Notes: generated by a model not told the origin, from the letters alone. A stretch of 64,000 nt of DNA from Legionella sp. PATHC032 (GCF_026191185.1 NZ_JAPHOV010000001.1:3196501-3260500), one strand, 5' to 3'; shown: positions 54,473 to 63,945, numbered from the stretch's first letter. Numbers and translations are program-made.

Positions 54473-55501
54473 GTGAAAATATTTAATGCAATGTTCTCCA
54501 AGGTAAATGGAGGTCTGGAACAAGTATTTTTAAACTATATTCCTGCTTTAAGTTCTCAAGGCAATCTGGTCATTCCAATTATTCACCCCAAAGCGGAAAT
54601 AAAGAACAGTTGCCCCCAAGACCATTTAATAACTGTGCATAATTTCAATCAACATGATTTTTTTGCAATTCATCGACTAAAAAAATTAATTGAAATCCAC
54701 CAACCGGATTGCATCATTACCCATAGTTACAGGGCAGCCTATTTGTTCAAAAAAACCAGAACCAAAGTCCCGAAGATAGCTGTATGCCATGTCAAAGGCC
54801 ACTATGACTTCGGTACTGATGCGATTATTGCTCTCACAGAACAAATGCGTCAGGATATTATCAATTCTGGGATAGAGGAACACCGGGTATTTACCATTCC
54901 TAATCTGATTCATATTCCAGGCGATATACAATATAGAGAGCCGAAAAACAACAAGATCCCGACAATTGGCGTTTGTGCCCGGTTTGCTGCTATTAAAGGG
55001 GTTGATGTCTTTATAAACGCTTTGGCAGAACTAAAAAGGAGAGGTATTGCTTTTCAAGCAAAAATTGCTGGTGACGGCAAGGAGAAGCAACAATATATCG
55101 AATTAATTCGCCATCATGACTTGGATCATGAAATCAGTTTACTTGGGTGGATTGTGGATAAAGAGTCATTTTATCAAAGCATTGATATTTTCTGTTTGCC
55201 TTCTCGAGAAGAATCTTTTGGCTTGGTTGTACTGGAAAGCATGATGCACTCCTTACCCATGGTGCTCACTCGTTTATCTGGCCCACTTGAAATTGCTGGT
55301 AACTCAGACTGTGCTCTTTTTGTTCCCCCAGAAGATCCAGTCAGCATGGCGGATGGGTTGGAACGTCTCTTGCTGGATAAAGACCTGTCAAAACAACTTG
55401 CGCTCAAAGCGTTCCAGAGAGTGCAACATTACTCCAGCACCAAAGTCGCTCCCATGCTGCATAAAGTATTGGAGAAAATATGCGACATCAATCAAGAATA
55501 A
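54473..55501 (+). CDS. Glycosyltransferase family 4 protein
   Basis: 342 residues, GTG start at 54473 after GAGG. GT-B fold: an N-terminal domain beginning with VNGGLEQVFLNY, and a C-terminal GT4 nucleotide-sugar domain with IAGDGKEKQQY and the ExxxxxxxE motif (EESFGLVVLE). It transfers a hexose to lipid or polysaccharide; donor and acceptor unknown. 58 bases upstream of the exporter gene; not within a polysaccharide cluster. Confidence 0.9.
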   Translation: MKIFNAMFSKVNGGLEQVFLNYIPALSSQGNLVIPIIHPKAEIKNSCPQDHLITVHNFNQHDFFAIHRLKKLIEIHQPDCIITHSYRAAYLFKKTRTKVPKIAVCHVKGHYDFGTDAIIALTEQMRQDIINSGIEEHRVFTIPNLIHIPGDIQYREPKNNKIPTIGVCARFAAIKGVDVFINALAELKRRGIAFQAKIAGDGKEKQQYIELIRHHDLDHEISLLGWIVDKESFYQSIDIFCLPSREESFGLVVLESMMHSLPMVLTRLSGPLEIAGNSDCALFVPPEDPVSMADGLERLLLDKDLSKQLALKAFQRVQHYSSTKVAPMLHKVLEKICDINQE

Positions 55502-55559
55502 AACATCTTGCACAATATTATGATATAATCGCCTTTTTTTTTACTATCCTGATGCAATT

Positions 55560-56165
55560 ATGTTGATTTATTTTAATGGATTACTCTTAGGGTTATCATT
55601 AATAATGGCCTTAGGGCCACAAAATGTCTTTCTTATCAGGCAAGGGGCGCGAAAAAATCATGCGGCTCTCTCAGCCGTCATTTGCTTTTTCTGCGATGTC
55701 ATTTTGGTGTGCGGTAGTGTCGCTGGATTACATCAATTGCTTTTGGCACATCCAAACCTGCAAATCTGGATGGTATGGCTAGGTTCTGCTTTTTTGATTT
55801 ATTATGCAATAAAAAATTTAAAAAGCGCACTGTCCAAAAACAAACAAACCGTTGAAGAAACGCACCAATCTCATACAAGAATGCAAATCATTTTATTCGC
55901 TTTGGGATTTAGCTTGCTTAATCCTCACGCTATTATTGATACCCTGGTGATTGTTGGCAGCGGCAGCAGTCAATATCCTGACCATAAACTGGCTTTTTTA
56001 GCAGGGGTAATTACTGCCAGCATGATTTGGTTCAGTTCATTAACGATGACTACTCGTTATTTTTCAAACCTCTTAACCCAAAATAAAGTATGGCAAAAAA
56101 TAGAGTTTCTGAGCGGTATTTTAATGGCTTATATTGCGATGAAACTAATCACAAGCAGCTTATAA
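55560..56165 (+). CDS. LysE/ArgO-family amino acid exporter
   Basis: 201 residues with six membrane helices. The N-terminal motif LGLSLIMALGPQNVFLIRQG is the LysE/ArgO signature, and SLLNPHAIIDTLVI is the second conserved segment. The family exports basic amino acids (Lys, Arg) to avoid toxic build-up. Whether lysine or arginine is moved here is not known. A TATAAT at 55523-55528 is a likely promoter element. Confidence 0.9.
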   Translation: MLIYFNGLLLGLSLIMALGPQNVFLIRQGARKNHAALSAVICFFCDVILVCGSVAGLHQLLLAHPNLQIWMVWLGSAFLIYYAIKNLKSALSKNKQTVEETHQSHTRMQIILFALGFSLLNPHAIIDTLVIVGSGSSQYPDHKLAFLAGVITASMIWFSSLTMTTRYFSNLLTQNKVWQKIEFLSGILMAYIAMKLITSSL

Positions 56166-56339
56166 ATTAAGCCATAGAGAGTTCTTATCAGAGTTTCTGG
56201 ATAATAGAAAGGGCCAATCAGTGTGTCGCCAATTGACCCAGTGGAATGACACATAGCAAGTCCAACCTCGCAGAATAAATATCTCATACTCCACTAATTA
56301 ATGTCAACATTTTTACCATATTTGCCAGGGCAGCAAGAT

Positions 56340-57398
56340 TTATAGACAGTTATTTTTTAAAATAGTTATTCCCTGCTGATTTCCGAATAAGCCATTCCCA
56401 TGCACAAGTCCAAACTTCGCCTTATTTGATGAGATTAGCCTCTCCCACATCACAATAAGCGCATTAAGAGACGTCAAACTCCAGGGAGCTTTCCCGAGAT
56501 TCAGACCTCCAGTTACTGTTACTTCATAAGAATTAAGTAAGTCAGGAATTTCAGTCAAAGAGTTAACTAGCCCCAGGCGATAGAGGAGGGCCATGGGTAC
56601 GATCGGATAGCAGGTGTAGGAATCAAGTAAAGCTTCTTCATTCATAAATTTGTCTTTAAAATTGATCTTGGCTTGAGCAATGGCTATGTTGATGGCTCTT
56701 TTAAGATGATGGTATGTGGCGATCTTAGGCAATGATGCTACGCCTTTGAGATTAATTTTTACAAACGAGTTACCTAAAATTTCAACACGTGCTTTTTGAG
56801 GAATGTTTAAGACATCAGCTGCTTTTTCCGTTGATAGTATGAGCTGACCTGAAAAATCAATATTGGGATTAGCACAGTCAACTCCCCGAAAATACTCAGT
56901 GAGAGGTTGATACCATTTTTCATGGGGCATGCTGTTCGCTGGATTAATTTTCTTCCAGGTCTTCGTGTAGTTTTCAAACAAAGCATCACGAATCCTGAAA
57001 TATTCTTTCTCATCGAGTTTGTATTTTTGCAAAAAATGAGGAACCAGTTCGTTATATCCTTGAAGTGGAGTGCAATTCTCATGATAAAATTTCATGAATT
57101 CTTTCCGTTCATTAGGGTCATATCCGGTTTTCAAAAAATCCTGACCTTTAATAAGCACAATATCTGCTTTTTTGATGGAGAGAATATTACGAGCCCTCTC
57201 AATAGCTGCCATGGCGGATGCACCACTTTTAAACTCATGAGGTTTCTTTTTATCCTTCGCCCCCTGAGCCAGGCTTAAGATTTCTAAAGCTGCGACAATA
57301 AGTTTTTTCTTCCTGGCCTGATTAAGAGTATTATTAGTGTCTTGATGAGCGCCAACAGAATCAATAATCCTATCCGCTGCAATGATGAAGGTTTTCAT
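56340..57398 (-). CDS. Thiolase-fold-like protein without catalytic cysteines
   Basis: 352 residues. The C-terminal 60 residues (from about 293) resemble the end of acetyl-CoA acetyltransferases: VTGGLNLGKAPWSLTSLNAL and GLVHGNGLFGNQQGITIL, with the usual GG and GNG turns. The classical thiolase His of the GxGHPxGxTG loop and the C-terminal Cys are missing, and the N-terminal half has no acylated-Cys motif. It is thus a divergent or inactive thiolase-fold protein; the family match is by eye. The long gap upstream (57399-57958) isolates it. An effector role cannot be excluded. Confidence 0.55.
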   Translation of the reverse strand: MKTFIIAADRIIDSVGAHQDTNNTLNQARKKKLIVAALEILSLAQGAKDKKKPHEFKSGASAMAAIERARNILSIKKADIVLIKGQDFLKTGYDPNERKEFMKFYHENCTPLQGYNELVPHFLQKYKLDEKEYFRIRDALFENYTKTWKKINPANSMPHEKWYQPLTEYFRGVDCANPNIDFSGQLILSTEKAADVLNIPQKARVEILGNSFVKINLKGVASLPKIATYHHLKRAINIAIAQAKINFKDKFMNEEALLDSYTCYPIVPMALLYRLGLVNSLTEIPDLLNSYEVTVTGGLNLGKAPWSLTSLNALIVMWERLISSNKAKFGLVHGNGLFGNQQGITILKNNCL

Positions 57399-57958
57399 AA
57401 TTAAAATTTACCTATACACACATTTGAGTAAGCCAAAAGTACCTCGCCCTTAACTTTATTAATTCTTGGTGCCGTTGGTTTCGATGATATAGTCTACTTA
57501 ACATCGATGATAAGTAAGGGCAATTTTTCTAAGCGCCTATGCTGACAGAAACTACTACGAAATGCTATTTACACAGCTTCGATTATAGGCCATTGCCTTT
57601 GCTATATCATTTTTTAGTTTAATTTATCGAAATCTTGAAGAGGTAATGTTGCTTATGGTTTGATTGCAGGTTCAGAAAATACAATCGAAACCAGGCATTC
57701 ATCCTCCGGAATCAAACTGCTGCATAAATTCTTTGCGTCTAAAATTGATTGACGAGAGCTAACTACCCATTCCATAATCCTATGTGATCCCTTTGCTTGC
57801 TAGAAGAATTTATTTTTTAACCAGGATTCAACCTAAAAAAGGTATCATCAATATATTTGTGAATTATTTAGGTGAGCAACTACCAGACGGGTCTAACAGG
57901 ATAGCTTTGAAGCCCGAAGCAACAATCAATATAGATAATTTAAGGGAGTAAAATAGTC
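57399..57958. other. 560-base intergenic region
   Basis: Between divergent genes. AT-rich, with no repeat shared with the elements described here. The only protein-like frame is a 40-codon ORF on the minus strand (57653-57775). The distal part presumably carries the promoter of the secreted protein gene; GGGAG lies nine bases upstream of that start. Confidence 0.5.
57653..57775 (-). CDS. Possible 40-residue ORF or gene remnant
   Basis: ATG 57775 to TAA 57653, encoding a sequence starting MEWVVSSRQSILDAKNL and ending SIVFSEPAIKP. Composition is protein-like, but the ribosome site (AGGAT) is too close to the ATG and a stop lies a few codons upstream in frame. It may be the tail of a decayed gene. 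Confidence 0.2.
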   Translation of the reverse strand: MEWVVSSRQSILDAKNLCSSLIPEDECLVSIVFSEPAIKP

Positions 57959-58906
57959 ATGAGAGAATTTCTTGGTATTAGATTCAATGGATGTCCTAAT
58001 TTTGCAGCGATTGTTAACTTTCGTAAGAAAAAGCCTATTGTAAGCACCTGTCTTGCCGCCGCCTCACTCTTTCTTATGGCATCCACAGCGTTAGCAATGC
58101 CAAAAACATCGAATATGTCTTTGTTAAGTTCTCTTTTTATCAAGCCTAACAATTCTGATAGCAAAAATTTGGCAGCACCCTCACCATCTTGCTTCTCTCG
58201 ATCAGCCTGCATTGCTGACGCTAACTTTCAGCAAGAGTTTATGGGTTTTGTGAATTTCATTCACAGTCGATATCCGTCTGCCCAAGTACCCTCTGCTGAA
58301 CGGTTACAACGGCATGCCTGCAATATGCTCTCACCAGGAGGCTCACACAGCGCAGGCGATCTTGAGCCAAAACATCTTCAAGCAGTGAAAATGGAGCAAT
58401 GGTTGGCAACTTATCTTAGCTACAGCTTCTGGATAACGCAGTCTGGAATGAATCCTTACCAAACATCCCCTGTTTGGTGGTGCTTTCTTGATAATTCCAG
58501 CCGTTATGTTGTAACGGATACCATCGAAGTCGATGGGGCCAGCAACATTATTGCCAATTTTGATGGTCTTGGAAAACCGGCAGCGAATGGCGGCGCAGGT
58601 TTTTACGTAAGCCAAGCACTCCTAACAGATGCTTATCCTGGAACTTCCCTGGAACCAGGATTTTACGTCGCACAGACTTACACAAATAAGGAGCTCGTGG
58701 CAATTGATTTGGCAGCACCCGGGACCACCAAACCATTAGCACAATATCAGTCGCTTATGAAAATTCAGGTGCATGAGACTTATCCACGTAGAACGATCTC
58801 TTTAATCCAGGAGACCGTAAATAGGCTTGCAACGGTTGAATGGTTAGGTTTATGCTCCTTTGCATGCACAAACTGTGCGCCTGGGACTATCTGTCCACAA
58901 TCTTAA
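57959..58906 (+). CDS. Secreted cysteine-rich hypothetical protein
   Basis: 315 residues. A long n-region (with KKK near residue 24) precedes a hydrophobic segment ending STALA, giving a probable signal peptide cleaved near residue 46. The mature part has eight cysteines, four of them in the final 20 residues as C-x3-C-x2-C-x5-C, plus a Gly/Ala-rich, Trp-rich middle (SPVWWCFLD, NGGAGFYVSQ). No family recognised. An extracellular or outer-surface protein stabilised by disulfides is likely. ATG 57959 follows GGGAG. Confidence 0.7.
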   Translation: MREFLGIRFNGCPNFAAIVNFRKKKPIVSTCLAAASLFLMASTALAMPKTSNMSLLSSLFIKPNNSDSKNLAAPSPSCFSRSACIADANFQQEFMGFVNFIHSRYPSAQVPSAERLQRHACNMLSPGGSHSAGDLEPKHLQAVKMEQWLATYLSYSFWITQSGMNPYQTSPVWWCFLDNSSRYVVTDTIEVDGASNIIANFDGLGKPAANGGAGFYVSQALLTDAYPGTSLEPGFYVAQTYTNKELVAIDLAAPGTTKPLAQYQSLMKIQVHETYPRRTISLIQETVNRLATVEWLGLCSFACTNCAPGTICPQS

Positions 58907-58925
58907 GAAAAATTCTTTTTCTAAG

Positions 58926-58969
58926 TTGCATTAAACCCGATGAGGTAACTCCGGTCGGGTTTAATGCAA
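58926..58969. terminator. Perfect 15-base hairpin after the secreted protein gene
   Basis: TTGCATTAAACCCGA (58926-58940) and TCGGGTTTAATGCAA (58955-58969) are perfect inverted repeats around a 14-base loop. There is no T-run behind, but position 20 bases after the stop suggests transcription termination or mRNA stabilisation. Confidence 0.6.
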
Positions 58970-59176
58970 AGAATGATTCCTTGTACTTAGATACTAAGTA
59001 ATCAATAGAACAGCCAGATGACTTAAAACAACTATGTATTAGTATGTTCATGCCAATTCTAAAAATTCAAAACTGATTCATTATGGTAAAAGCTTCTTCT
59101 GTAATATTTGCAAATCAACATTGTTGTTATTTTTTTATTCAGTTAAAATGGAGCATTTTATATCAATCGGGTCACT

Positions 59177-59602
59177 ATGTTTTACGGCGATACAGTACAA
59201 GAAACTCGACAGCTATTTTTTATCAGTTGGAATAAGTACCAGAATAAAAAAGAGCTTTCTCCATTGGAAAAAGAAATTGCCCAAGTAATTCTTGATCATC
59301 CGGAATACCATAAAGTCATTGAACAAAGTCAGTCTTTTCCTGAACATACTTATTATCCTGAATTAGGTGAAACCAATCCCTTTCTTCATATGGGACTTCA
59401 CCTTGCCGTTCGCGAACAAATTGCTACCGATAGACCACAAGGTATAAGTACTATTTACACCAAGTTAATAGAAAAACATCAGGATCCCTTGATGGTTGAG
59501 CATTTAATCATGGATCAATTGGCAGAATGTTTATGGCTTTCCCAAAAAAACAATAGGCCGCCAGACGAAAATACTTATTTAATTACCTTGCAAAATTTGT
59601 AG
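59177..59602 (+). CDS. DUF1841 family protein
   Basis: 141 residues, soluble and helical, of the DUF1841 family: MFYGDTVQETRQLFFISW at the N-terminus and HLAVREQIATDRPQGI in the centre are characteristic. Length fits the family. Function unknown. It precedes ubiE by 125 bases on the same strand. Confidence 0.85.
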   Translation: MFYGDTVQETRQLFFISWNKYQNKKELSPLEKEIAQVILDHPEYHKVIEQSQSFPEHTYYPELGETNPFLHMGLHLAVREQIATDRPQGISTIYTKLIEKHQDPLMVEHLIMDQLAECLWLSQKNNRPPDENTYLITLQNL

Positions 59603-59727
59603 TTTGTATCCTGGAAATACCCGCTGTTTTCATCTGTACATGGATAAAAAAAAGTATACAATTTTTAATTGGGTATCTTAATGATTATCGGTTAAGATGA
59701 ACACTTTAATGATACTACCCGGCAAAT

Positions 59728-60480
59728 ATGACAAATCAAAAACAAACCACCCATTTTGGTTTTAAATCAGTAGACTGGAATGAGAAAGAAAAGAAAGTAG
59801 CAGAAGTATTTCATTCTGTTGCTAAAAATTATGATCGTATGAATGATCTGATGTCCTTGGGAATTCATCACCTCTGGAAACGCTATACCATTGAATTAAG
59901 CCACGTTCGACCTGGACAGGCCGTATTGGACTTGGCGGGGGGCAGCGGCGATTTAACCCGATTATTATCGCAAAAAGTGGGTGACTCCGGACAGGTTATT
60001 CTTACCGACATCAACGCAGCCATGCTTCATGTTGGCCGCGATCGCCTGCTTGATGAGGGATTATTTAAAAACATTCATTATGTTCAGGGTAATGCACAAT
60101 GCCTCCCTTTTGCGAATAACAGTTTTCATTGTATCACTATGGGATTTGGGCTTAGAAATGTTACTGATAAAGACGAAGCGCTGCACTCCATGTATAGAGT
60201 ATGCAAACCGGGAGGGAAATTAATGGTGCTTGAATTTTCAACACCTGTTTTTCCTGGATTGAAGCCGGTTTATGATTGGTATTCATTTAATATTTTGCCA
60301 AAAATCGGAAAATTTGTTGCTAACGATGAAGCCAGCTATCAATACCTTGCAGAATCAATCAGAATGCATCCTGATCAGGAAACATTAAAAGCCATGATTG
60401 AACGGGTTGGATTTGAAGATTGTCATTATCACAATTTAAGTGGCGGTATAGTCGCTCTGCATATTGCCTACAAATATTGA
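59728..60480 (+). CDS. ubiE: Ubiquinone/menaquinone C-methyltransferase UbiE
   Basis: 250 residues, E. coli length 251. SAM motif [11 protein letters not shown], the [17 protein letters not shown] signature and [10 protein letters not shown] near the C-terminus. It methylates the benzoquinol ring in ubiquinone synthesis. First of ubiE-ubiJ-ubiB, the order found in many gamma-proteobacteria. Confidence 0.98.
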   Translation: MTNQKQTTHFGFKSVDWNEKEKKVAEVFHSVAKNYDRMNDLMSLGIHHLWKRYTIELSHVRPGQAVLDLAGGSGDLTRLLSQKVGDSGQVILTDINAAMLHVGRDRLLDEGLFKNIHYVQGNAQCLPFANNSFHCITMGFGLRNVTDKDEALHSMYRVCKPGGKLMVLEFSTPVFPGLKPVYDWYSFNILPKIGKFVANDEASYQYLAESIRMHPDQETLKAMIERVGFEDCHYHNLSGGIVALHIAYKY

Positions 60481-60487
60481 GTTGATC

Positions 60488-61105
60488 ATGTTAAAAGAAT
60501 ACTCGCTGAAAGCATTACAAACAGCCATTAATCAGGCAATGAAGCTCGATGAGCAGATGCCGCAAAAACTTCAAAAACTTGATGGCAAAACGCTTGAAAT
60601 GGTCATTACCCCTTTAAATGTTAATTTTTACATTCGGTTTAAAGGGTGTGAAATGCAATTACTCCATCGCATTGATGGGCGTCCTGATACGATAATTCAC
60701 AGCAATCCGATAGGATTGATTCGCTTGAGCTTATTACCCACATCCAAAGCCCGCTCTTTATTTAATGACAAGATACGCATCTCAGGTGACATTGAATTGG
60801 GGCAACATGTAAAGAAACTGTTTGACGAAATAGATATTGATTGGGAAGGGCACCTGGCTCACTTCACAGGTGATGTGGTGGCTCATCAAATTGGCTCCTT
60901 TGTACGTAAAGGACTGCAATTTAAAAATCAATTCAGCACCTCCATGCAGCAAAATATCACTGAATTTCTTCAGGAAGAATTACGCATTTTCCCATCAAGA
61001 AATGAATTGGAAGATTTTTTTGCCGAGGTAGATGAATTAGTGTTAAGTGTTGACCGTCTTCAAGCCCATATCAATCATTTAATGAGCCATGATGAAGGTA
61101 ATTAA
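60488..61105 (+). CDS. ubiJ: Ubiquinone biosynthesis accessory factor UbiJ (SCP2 domain)
   Basis: 205 residues from ATG 60488, seven bases after the ubiE stop (an earlier in-frame ATG at 60464 lies within ubiE). The N-terminal SCP2 lipid-binding domain (residues 1-110) and the helical C-terminus with EVDELVLSVDRLQAHINHL fit UbiJ. With UbiK it scaffolds the soluble Ubi complex and binds prenylated intermediates. The C-terminal 70 residues are repeated in the following small ORF. Confidence 0.92.
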   Translation: MLKEYSLKALQTAINQAMKLDEQMPQKLQKLDGKTLEMVITPLNVNFYIRFKGCEMQLLHRIDGRPDTIIHSNPIGLIRLSLLPTSKARSLFNDKIRISGDIELGQHVKKLFDEIDIDWEGHLAHFTGDVVAHQIGSFVRKGLQFKNQFSTSMQQNITEFLQEELRIFPSRNELEDFFAEVDELVLSVDRLQAHINHLMSHDEGN

Positions 61106-61358
61106 ACGATTCACCCGCCTTTTTTATAAAACTTACCTCTTCGTAAGGCATAGTTTATTGAAAGGTCTGGAGTTCAAAAACCAAATCAGTGAAAGTATGC
61201 AGTTCAATTTTGCAAAACATCAGTGTGAAGAATTGCAAGGTTTTACATCTCCAAAACTATTCGATGATTTTATTCAGGATCTGGATGGATTATCATTGCA
61301 CATTGAGCGTCTGGAAGCTCGAATTCAACAACTGATGAGCTGTCATGAAATCAATTAA
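61089..61358 (+). CDS. Small chimeric ORF: UbiB-like N-terminus joined to UbiJ-like C-terminus
   Basis: 89 residues. Residues 2-23 (MKVIKRFTRLFYKTYLFVR) resemble the start of UbiB ([19 protein letters not shown]), and residues 25-86 (KGLEFKNQISESMQ, CEELQGF, LDGLSLHIERLEARIQQLM) resemble the C-terminus of UbiJ (KGLQFKNQFSTSMQ, VDELVLSVDRLQAHINHLM). The DNA around the start also matches the ubiB start region. This is what a tandem duplication of the ubiJ 3' end/ubiB 5' end junction would produce. It overlaps both neighbours. Whether it is translated as a functional coiled-coil partner is unknown. Confidence 0.6.
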   Translation: MMKVIKRFTRLFYKTYLFVRHSLLKGLEFKNQISESMQFNFAKHQCEELQGFTSPKLFDDFIQDLDGLSLHIERLEARIQQLMSCHEIN

Positions 61359-62994
61359 ACAACTTATTCGTCTTATACATATCAATTATATTTTAGCCAA
61401 AAATGGTCTCGATAATGTTGTTGTGTCTATAAAATTGTTTGCTCCTTTACGTTTTATAGTTTATTTAAACCCGTGGAACTGGCTTCGTAAAGAGAAATTA
61501 ACGCGTGGGGAAGCACTGCGCAAATCACTGGAGGAACTTGGCCCTATCTTCATTAAATTTGGACAAGCCCTTTCCACACGCCCAGATATCCTTCCAGAAG
61601 ACATTGCAAAAGAATTAAGTAAACTGCAAGACAAAGTTCCTCCTTTCCCCAGCCATGTCGCCATGAATATCATTGAACAGGCATATAAAAAATCGGCCTA
61701 TGATGTTTTTGCCCAATTTGATCCGGTCGCCCTTGCCTCCGCGTCCATGGCACAAGTGCATGCAGCGACTCTGAAGACAGGGGAAAATGTCGTTATAAAA
61801 ATACTCAGGCCCAATATGCGCCGGATTATAGAGCAAGATTTAAGTATCATGTACACCATCGCCACATTAGCGGACCGCTATTGGCCAGAGGGAAAGCGCT
61901 TCAAACCCAAAGAGATAGTCAAGGAATTTGAACATACCTTACTGGACGAACTGGATTTAATGAGAGAAGCGGCAAATGCCGCTCAATTAAGAAGAAATTT
62001 CAATCAATCTCCAATGTTATATATACCTGAAATCTATTGGGACTATTGCCATAACAATATCCTGGTGATTGAACGCATTCATGGCATACCCGTGACCGAT
62101 ATAACCAGCCTCAGGGATCACGGCATCGATATTAAAAAACTGGCCGAGCGCGGTGTAGAAATTTTCTTTACTCAAGTCTTCCGTGATTGCTTTTTTCATG
62201 CAGACATGCACCCGGGAAATATCTTTGTCTCCTATCAAAACCCCAAAGACCCTCAGTACATTTGTGTTGATTTTGGTATCATTGGGACTCTAACAGATAA
62301 TGACAAGCGTTATCTGGCTGAAAACCTGGTTGCTTTTTTTAACCGTGACTACAAGCGCGTAGCCGAATTACATGTGGAATCTGGATGGGTAGCGCGTGAT
62401 ACCCCAGTTGCAGAGTTTGAAAGCAGCATAAGAACCGTTTGTGAGCCTATTTTTGAAAAGCCATTAAAAGACATTTCTTTTGGGCAAGTAGTTTTCCGTT
62501 TATTCCAGGTCGCCAGAAGATTTCATATGGAAGTGCAACCCCAACTGATTTTGCTGCAAAAAACCCTGTTGGCGATAGAGGGTTTGGGCAGACAACTCTA
62601 CCCCGAACTGGATTTATGGGCTACAGCAAAACCATTCCTTGAAAAATGGGTGCGCGAACAGATGGGGCCAAAAGCATTCATTAAACGTTTAAAGCAAAAT
62701 CTGCCATTTTTTACGGAGCAACTCCCCCATATGCCTAAACTGATTTTTGATATACTGGAGATGAAAAAGGATCAGTTATTAACAGTCAATGAACTCTCAC
62801 GCTTGCAATCTGAAAATAAAAATCAGACTATCCAATGGAAGAGTTTGGGCATGGGTGTCTTTTTCTCATTTTTATCAATAGGTGTCATTAGCTATTTTGA
62901 TTTGCTGGATTATAATCATCTGACAACCATAACGATAGCTGGTTCTGTTTTAGCTGGAATTTTTGTACTCATCAACCGCAAGATAAGGAACTAA
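61345..62994 (+). CDS. ubiB: Ubiquinone biosynthesis kinase-like protein UbiB
   Basis: 549 residues of the ABC1/UbiB atypical kinase family. The KxGQ motif ([16 protein letters not shown]), Ala-rich loop ([13 protein letters not shown]), nucleotide-binding Lys (VVIKILRP), catalytic HADMHPGN and the metal-binding DFG are seen, and two C-terminal membrane helices ([28 protein letters not shown]). It acts as an ATPase that assists the extraction of lipid intermediates. Starts inside the chimeric ORF (14-base overlap); one base before tatA. Confidence 0.97.
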   Translation: MKSIKQLIRLIHINYILAKNGLDNVVVSIKLFAPLRFIVYLNPWNWLRKEKLTRGEALRKSLEELGPIFIKFGQALSTRPDILPEDIAKELSKLQDKVPPFPSHVAMNIIEQAYKKSAYDVFAQFDPVALASASMAQVHAATLKTGENVVIKILRPNMRRIIEQDLSIMYTIATLADRYWPEGKRFKPKEIVKEFEHTLLDELDLMREAANAAQLRRNFNQSPMLYIPEIYWDYCHNNILVIERIHGIPVTDITSLRDHGIDIKKLAERGVEIFFTQVFRDCFFHADMHPGNIFVSYQNPKDPQYICVDFGIIGTLTDNDKRYLAENLVAFFNRDYKRVAELHVESGWVARDTPVAEFESSIRTVCEPIFEKPLKDISFGQVVFRLFQVARRFHMEVQPQLILLQKTLLAIEGLGRQLYPELDLWATAKPFLEKWVREQMGPKAFIKRLKQNLPFFTEQLPHMPKLIFDILEMKKDQLLTVNELSRLQSENKNQTIQWKSLGMGVFFSFLSIGVISYFDLLDYNHLTTITIAGSVLAGIFVLINRKIRN

Positions 62995-62995
62995 C

Positions 62996-63181
62996 ATGGG
63001 ATTAAGTGGAATAAGTCCGTTATCACTCTTATTAATTCTGGCCATTATTGTAGCCTTGTTTGGCACTTCCAAATTAAAAACAATAGGCTCTGACCTTGGA
63101 GAAGCGATTAAGAATTTCCGCAAAGCCATGAATAGTGAGGAAACGAATGACACTCAAAAAGACGATCATAAACCATCATGA
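62996..63181 (+). CDS. tatA: Sec-independent translocase subunit TatA
   Basis: 61 residues: short N-terminal membrane helix ([15 protein letters not shown]), the FG hinge, an amphipathic helix ([21 protein letters not shown]) and an acidic tail. This is the TatA pore-forming subunit. It starts one base after ubiB and overlaps tatB by four bases. tatC is not in the window. Confidence 0.95.
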   Translation: MGLSGISPLSLLLILAIIVALFGTSKLKTIGSDLGEAIKNFRKAMNSEETNDTQKDDHKPS

Positions 63182-63447
63182 GTCTTGGTGAATTATTACT
63201 TATTTTCATTGTTGCTATCATTGTGTTTGGGCCATCAAAACTCCCCATGCTGGCAACCCACCTTGGCCTGTTCGTACGAAAAGTCAATCAATTAAAAGAA
63301 CATGCTTCCTCCTTTTGGCAGCAACAACTCAATGAAATTCAGCTGCATGAAAACCAACGCAAGGCAGAAAAGGCTGATCAGCACTATCAACTGACAGACT
63401 CTGAAAATAAAAATTCTGATAACATGGAAAATAGACGCCCGAGCTAA
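63178..63447 (+). CDS. tatB: Sec-independent translocase subunit TatB
   Basis: 89 residues. N-terminal [22 protein letters not shown] with the conserved Glu and the GP hinge typical of TatB, then a longer amphipathic region ([20 protein letters not shown]) and a polar tail. Shorter than E. coli TatB (171), but within the range of the family. Usually followed by tatC, which is absent here; the next gene is on the other strand. Confidence 0.92.
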   Translation: MSLGELLLIFIVAIIVFGPSKLPMLATHLGLFVRKVNQLKEHASSFWQQQLNEIQLHENQRKAEKADQHYQLTDSENKNSDNMENRRPS

Positions 63448-63477
63448 ATCAGCAAATGCTTGTTTGATTTAACTCGG
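63439..63477. terminator. Bidirectional terminator-like hairpin after tatB
   Basis: CCGAGCTAAATCA (63439-63451) pairs with TGATTTAACTCGG (63465-63477) at 12 of 13 positions. It overlaps the tatB stop codon and lies 12 bases from the end of the convergent gene. Confidence 0.6.
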
Positions 63478-63489
63478 ACAAAAGAGTAC

Positions 63490-63753
63490 TTATTCACCCT
63501 GTTGGTTTGGTGAAGTTGTAGTATCTGTTTGATTAGGTTGTACTTCAACCGATTGGATATTGGCCAGATTCTGTTGCAATTTATCAAGATCGGCTTGAGC
63601 AGCATAAACTTGAATTTGCGAATCATCTTGAAAAGTAATGACCCCTTTCACCAAATTATGCTCTGCCATCCATTGTGTATCATCAGCGGATAGTGGCGTT
63701 GAAAATGCCAAAACGATTGCCAGAACTGATGAATTGACTAATATTTTCATCAT
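63490..63753 (-). CDS. Small periplasmic hypothetical protein
   Basis: 87 residues with a signal peptide (KILVNSSVLAIVLAFSTPLSA), a mature part of about 64 residues (WMAEHNLVKGVITFQDDSQI onward) that may form a small beta/helix unit, and a Thr/Gln/Pro-rich tail. No family recognised. Convergent with tatB. ATG 63753 follows GGAGTG. Confidence 0.7.
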   Translation of the reverse strand: MMKILVNSSVLAIVLAFSTPLSADDTQWMAEHNLVKGVITFQDDSQIQVYAAQADLDKLQQNLANIQSVEVQPNQTDTTTSPNQQGE

Positions 63754-63945
63754 GCACTCCTTGCATACGCTTACATCCGTTATGCAGTTAAAAAATAATA
63801 TACACTACAAATTATAGATTGGTTTGTTATTAAAATGCGTTTCATAGAGTGTAACTTCATGAATCTGTCCCAGAGACAAAGAAGGCGATTGAATAATAGG
63901 AAAACATTTCATATAATAAAAATACAAAATGATTGGGGTTTTTAT

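Noticed and set aside
63931-63944. GATTGGGGTTTTT resembling the end of repeat family A/B
   Set aside because: Match limited to about 13 bases without the partner arm; probably chance.
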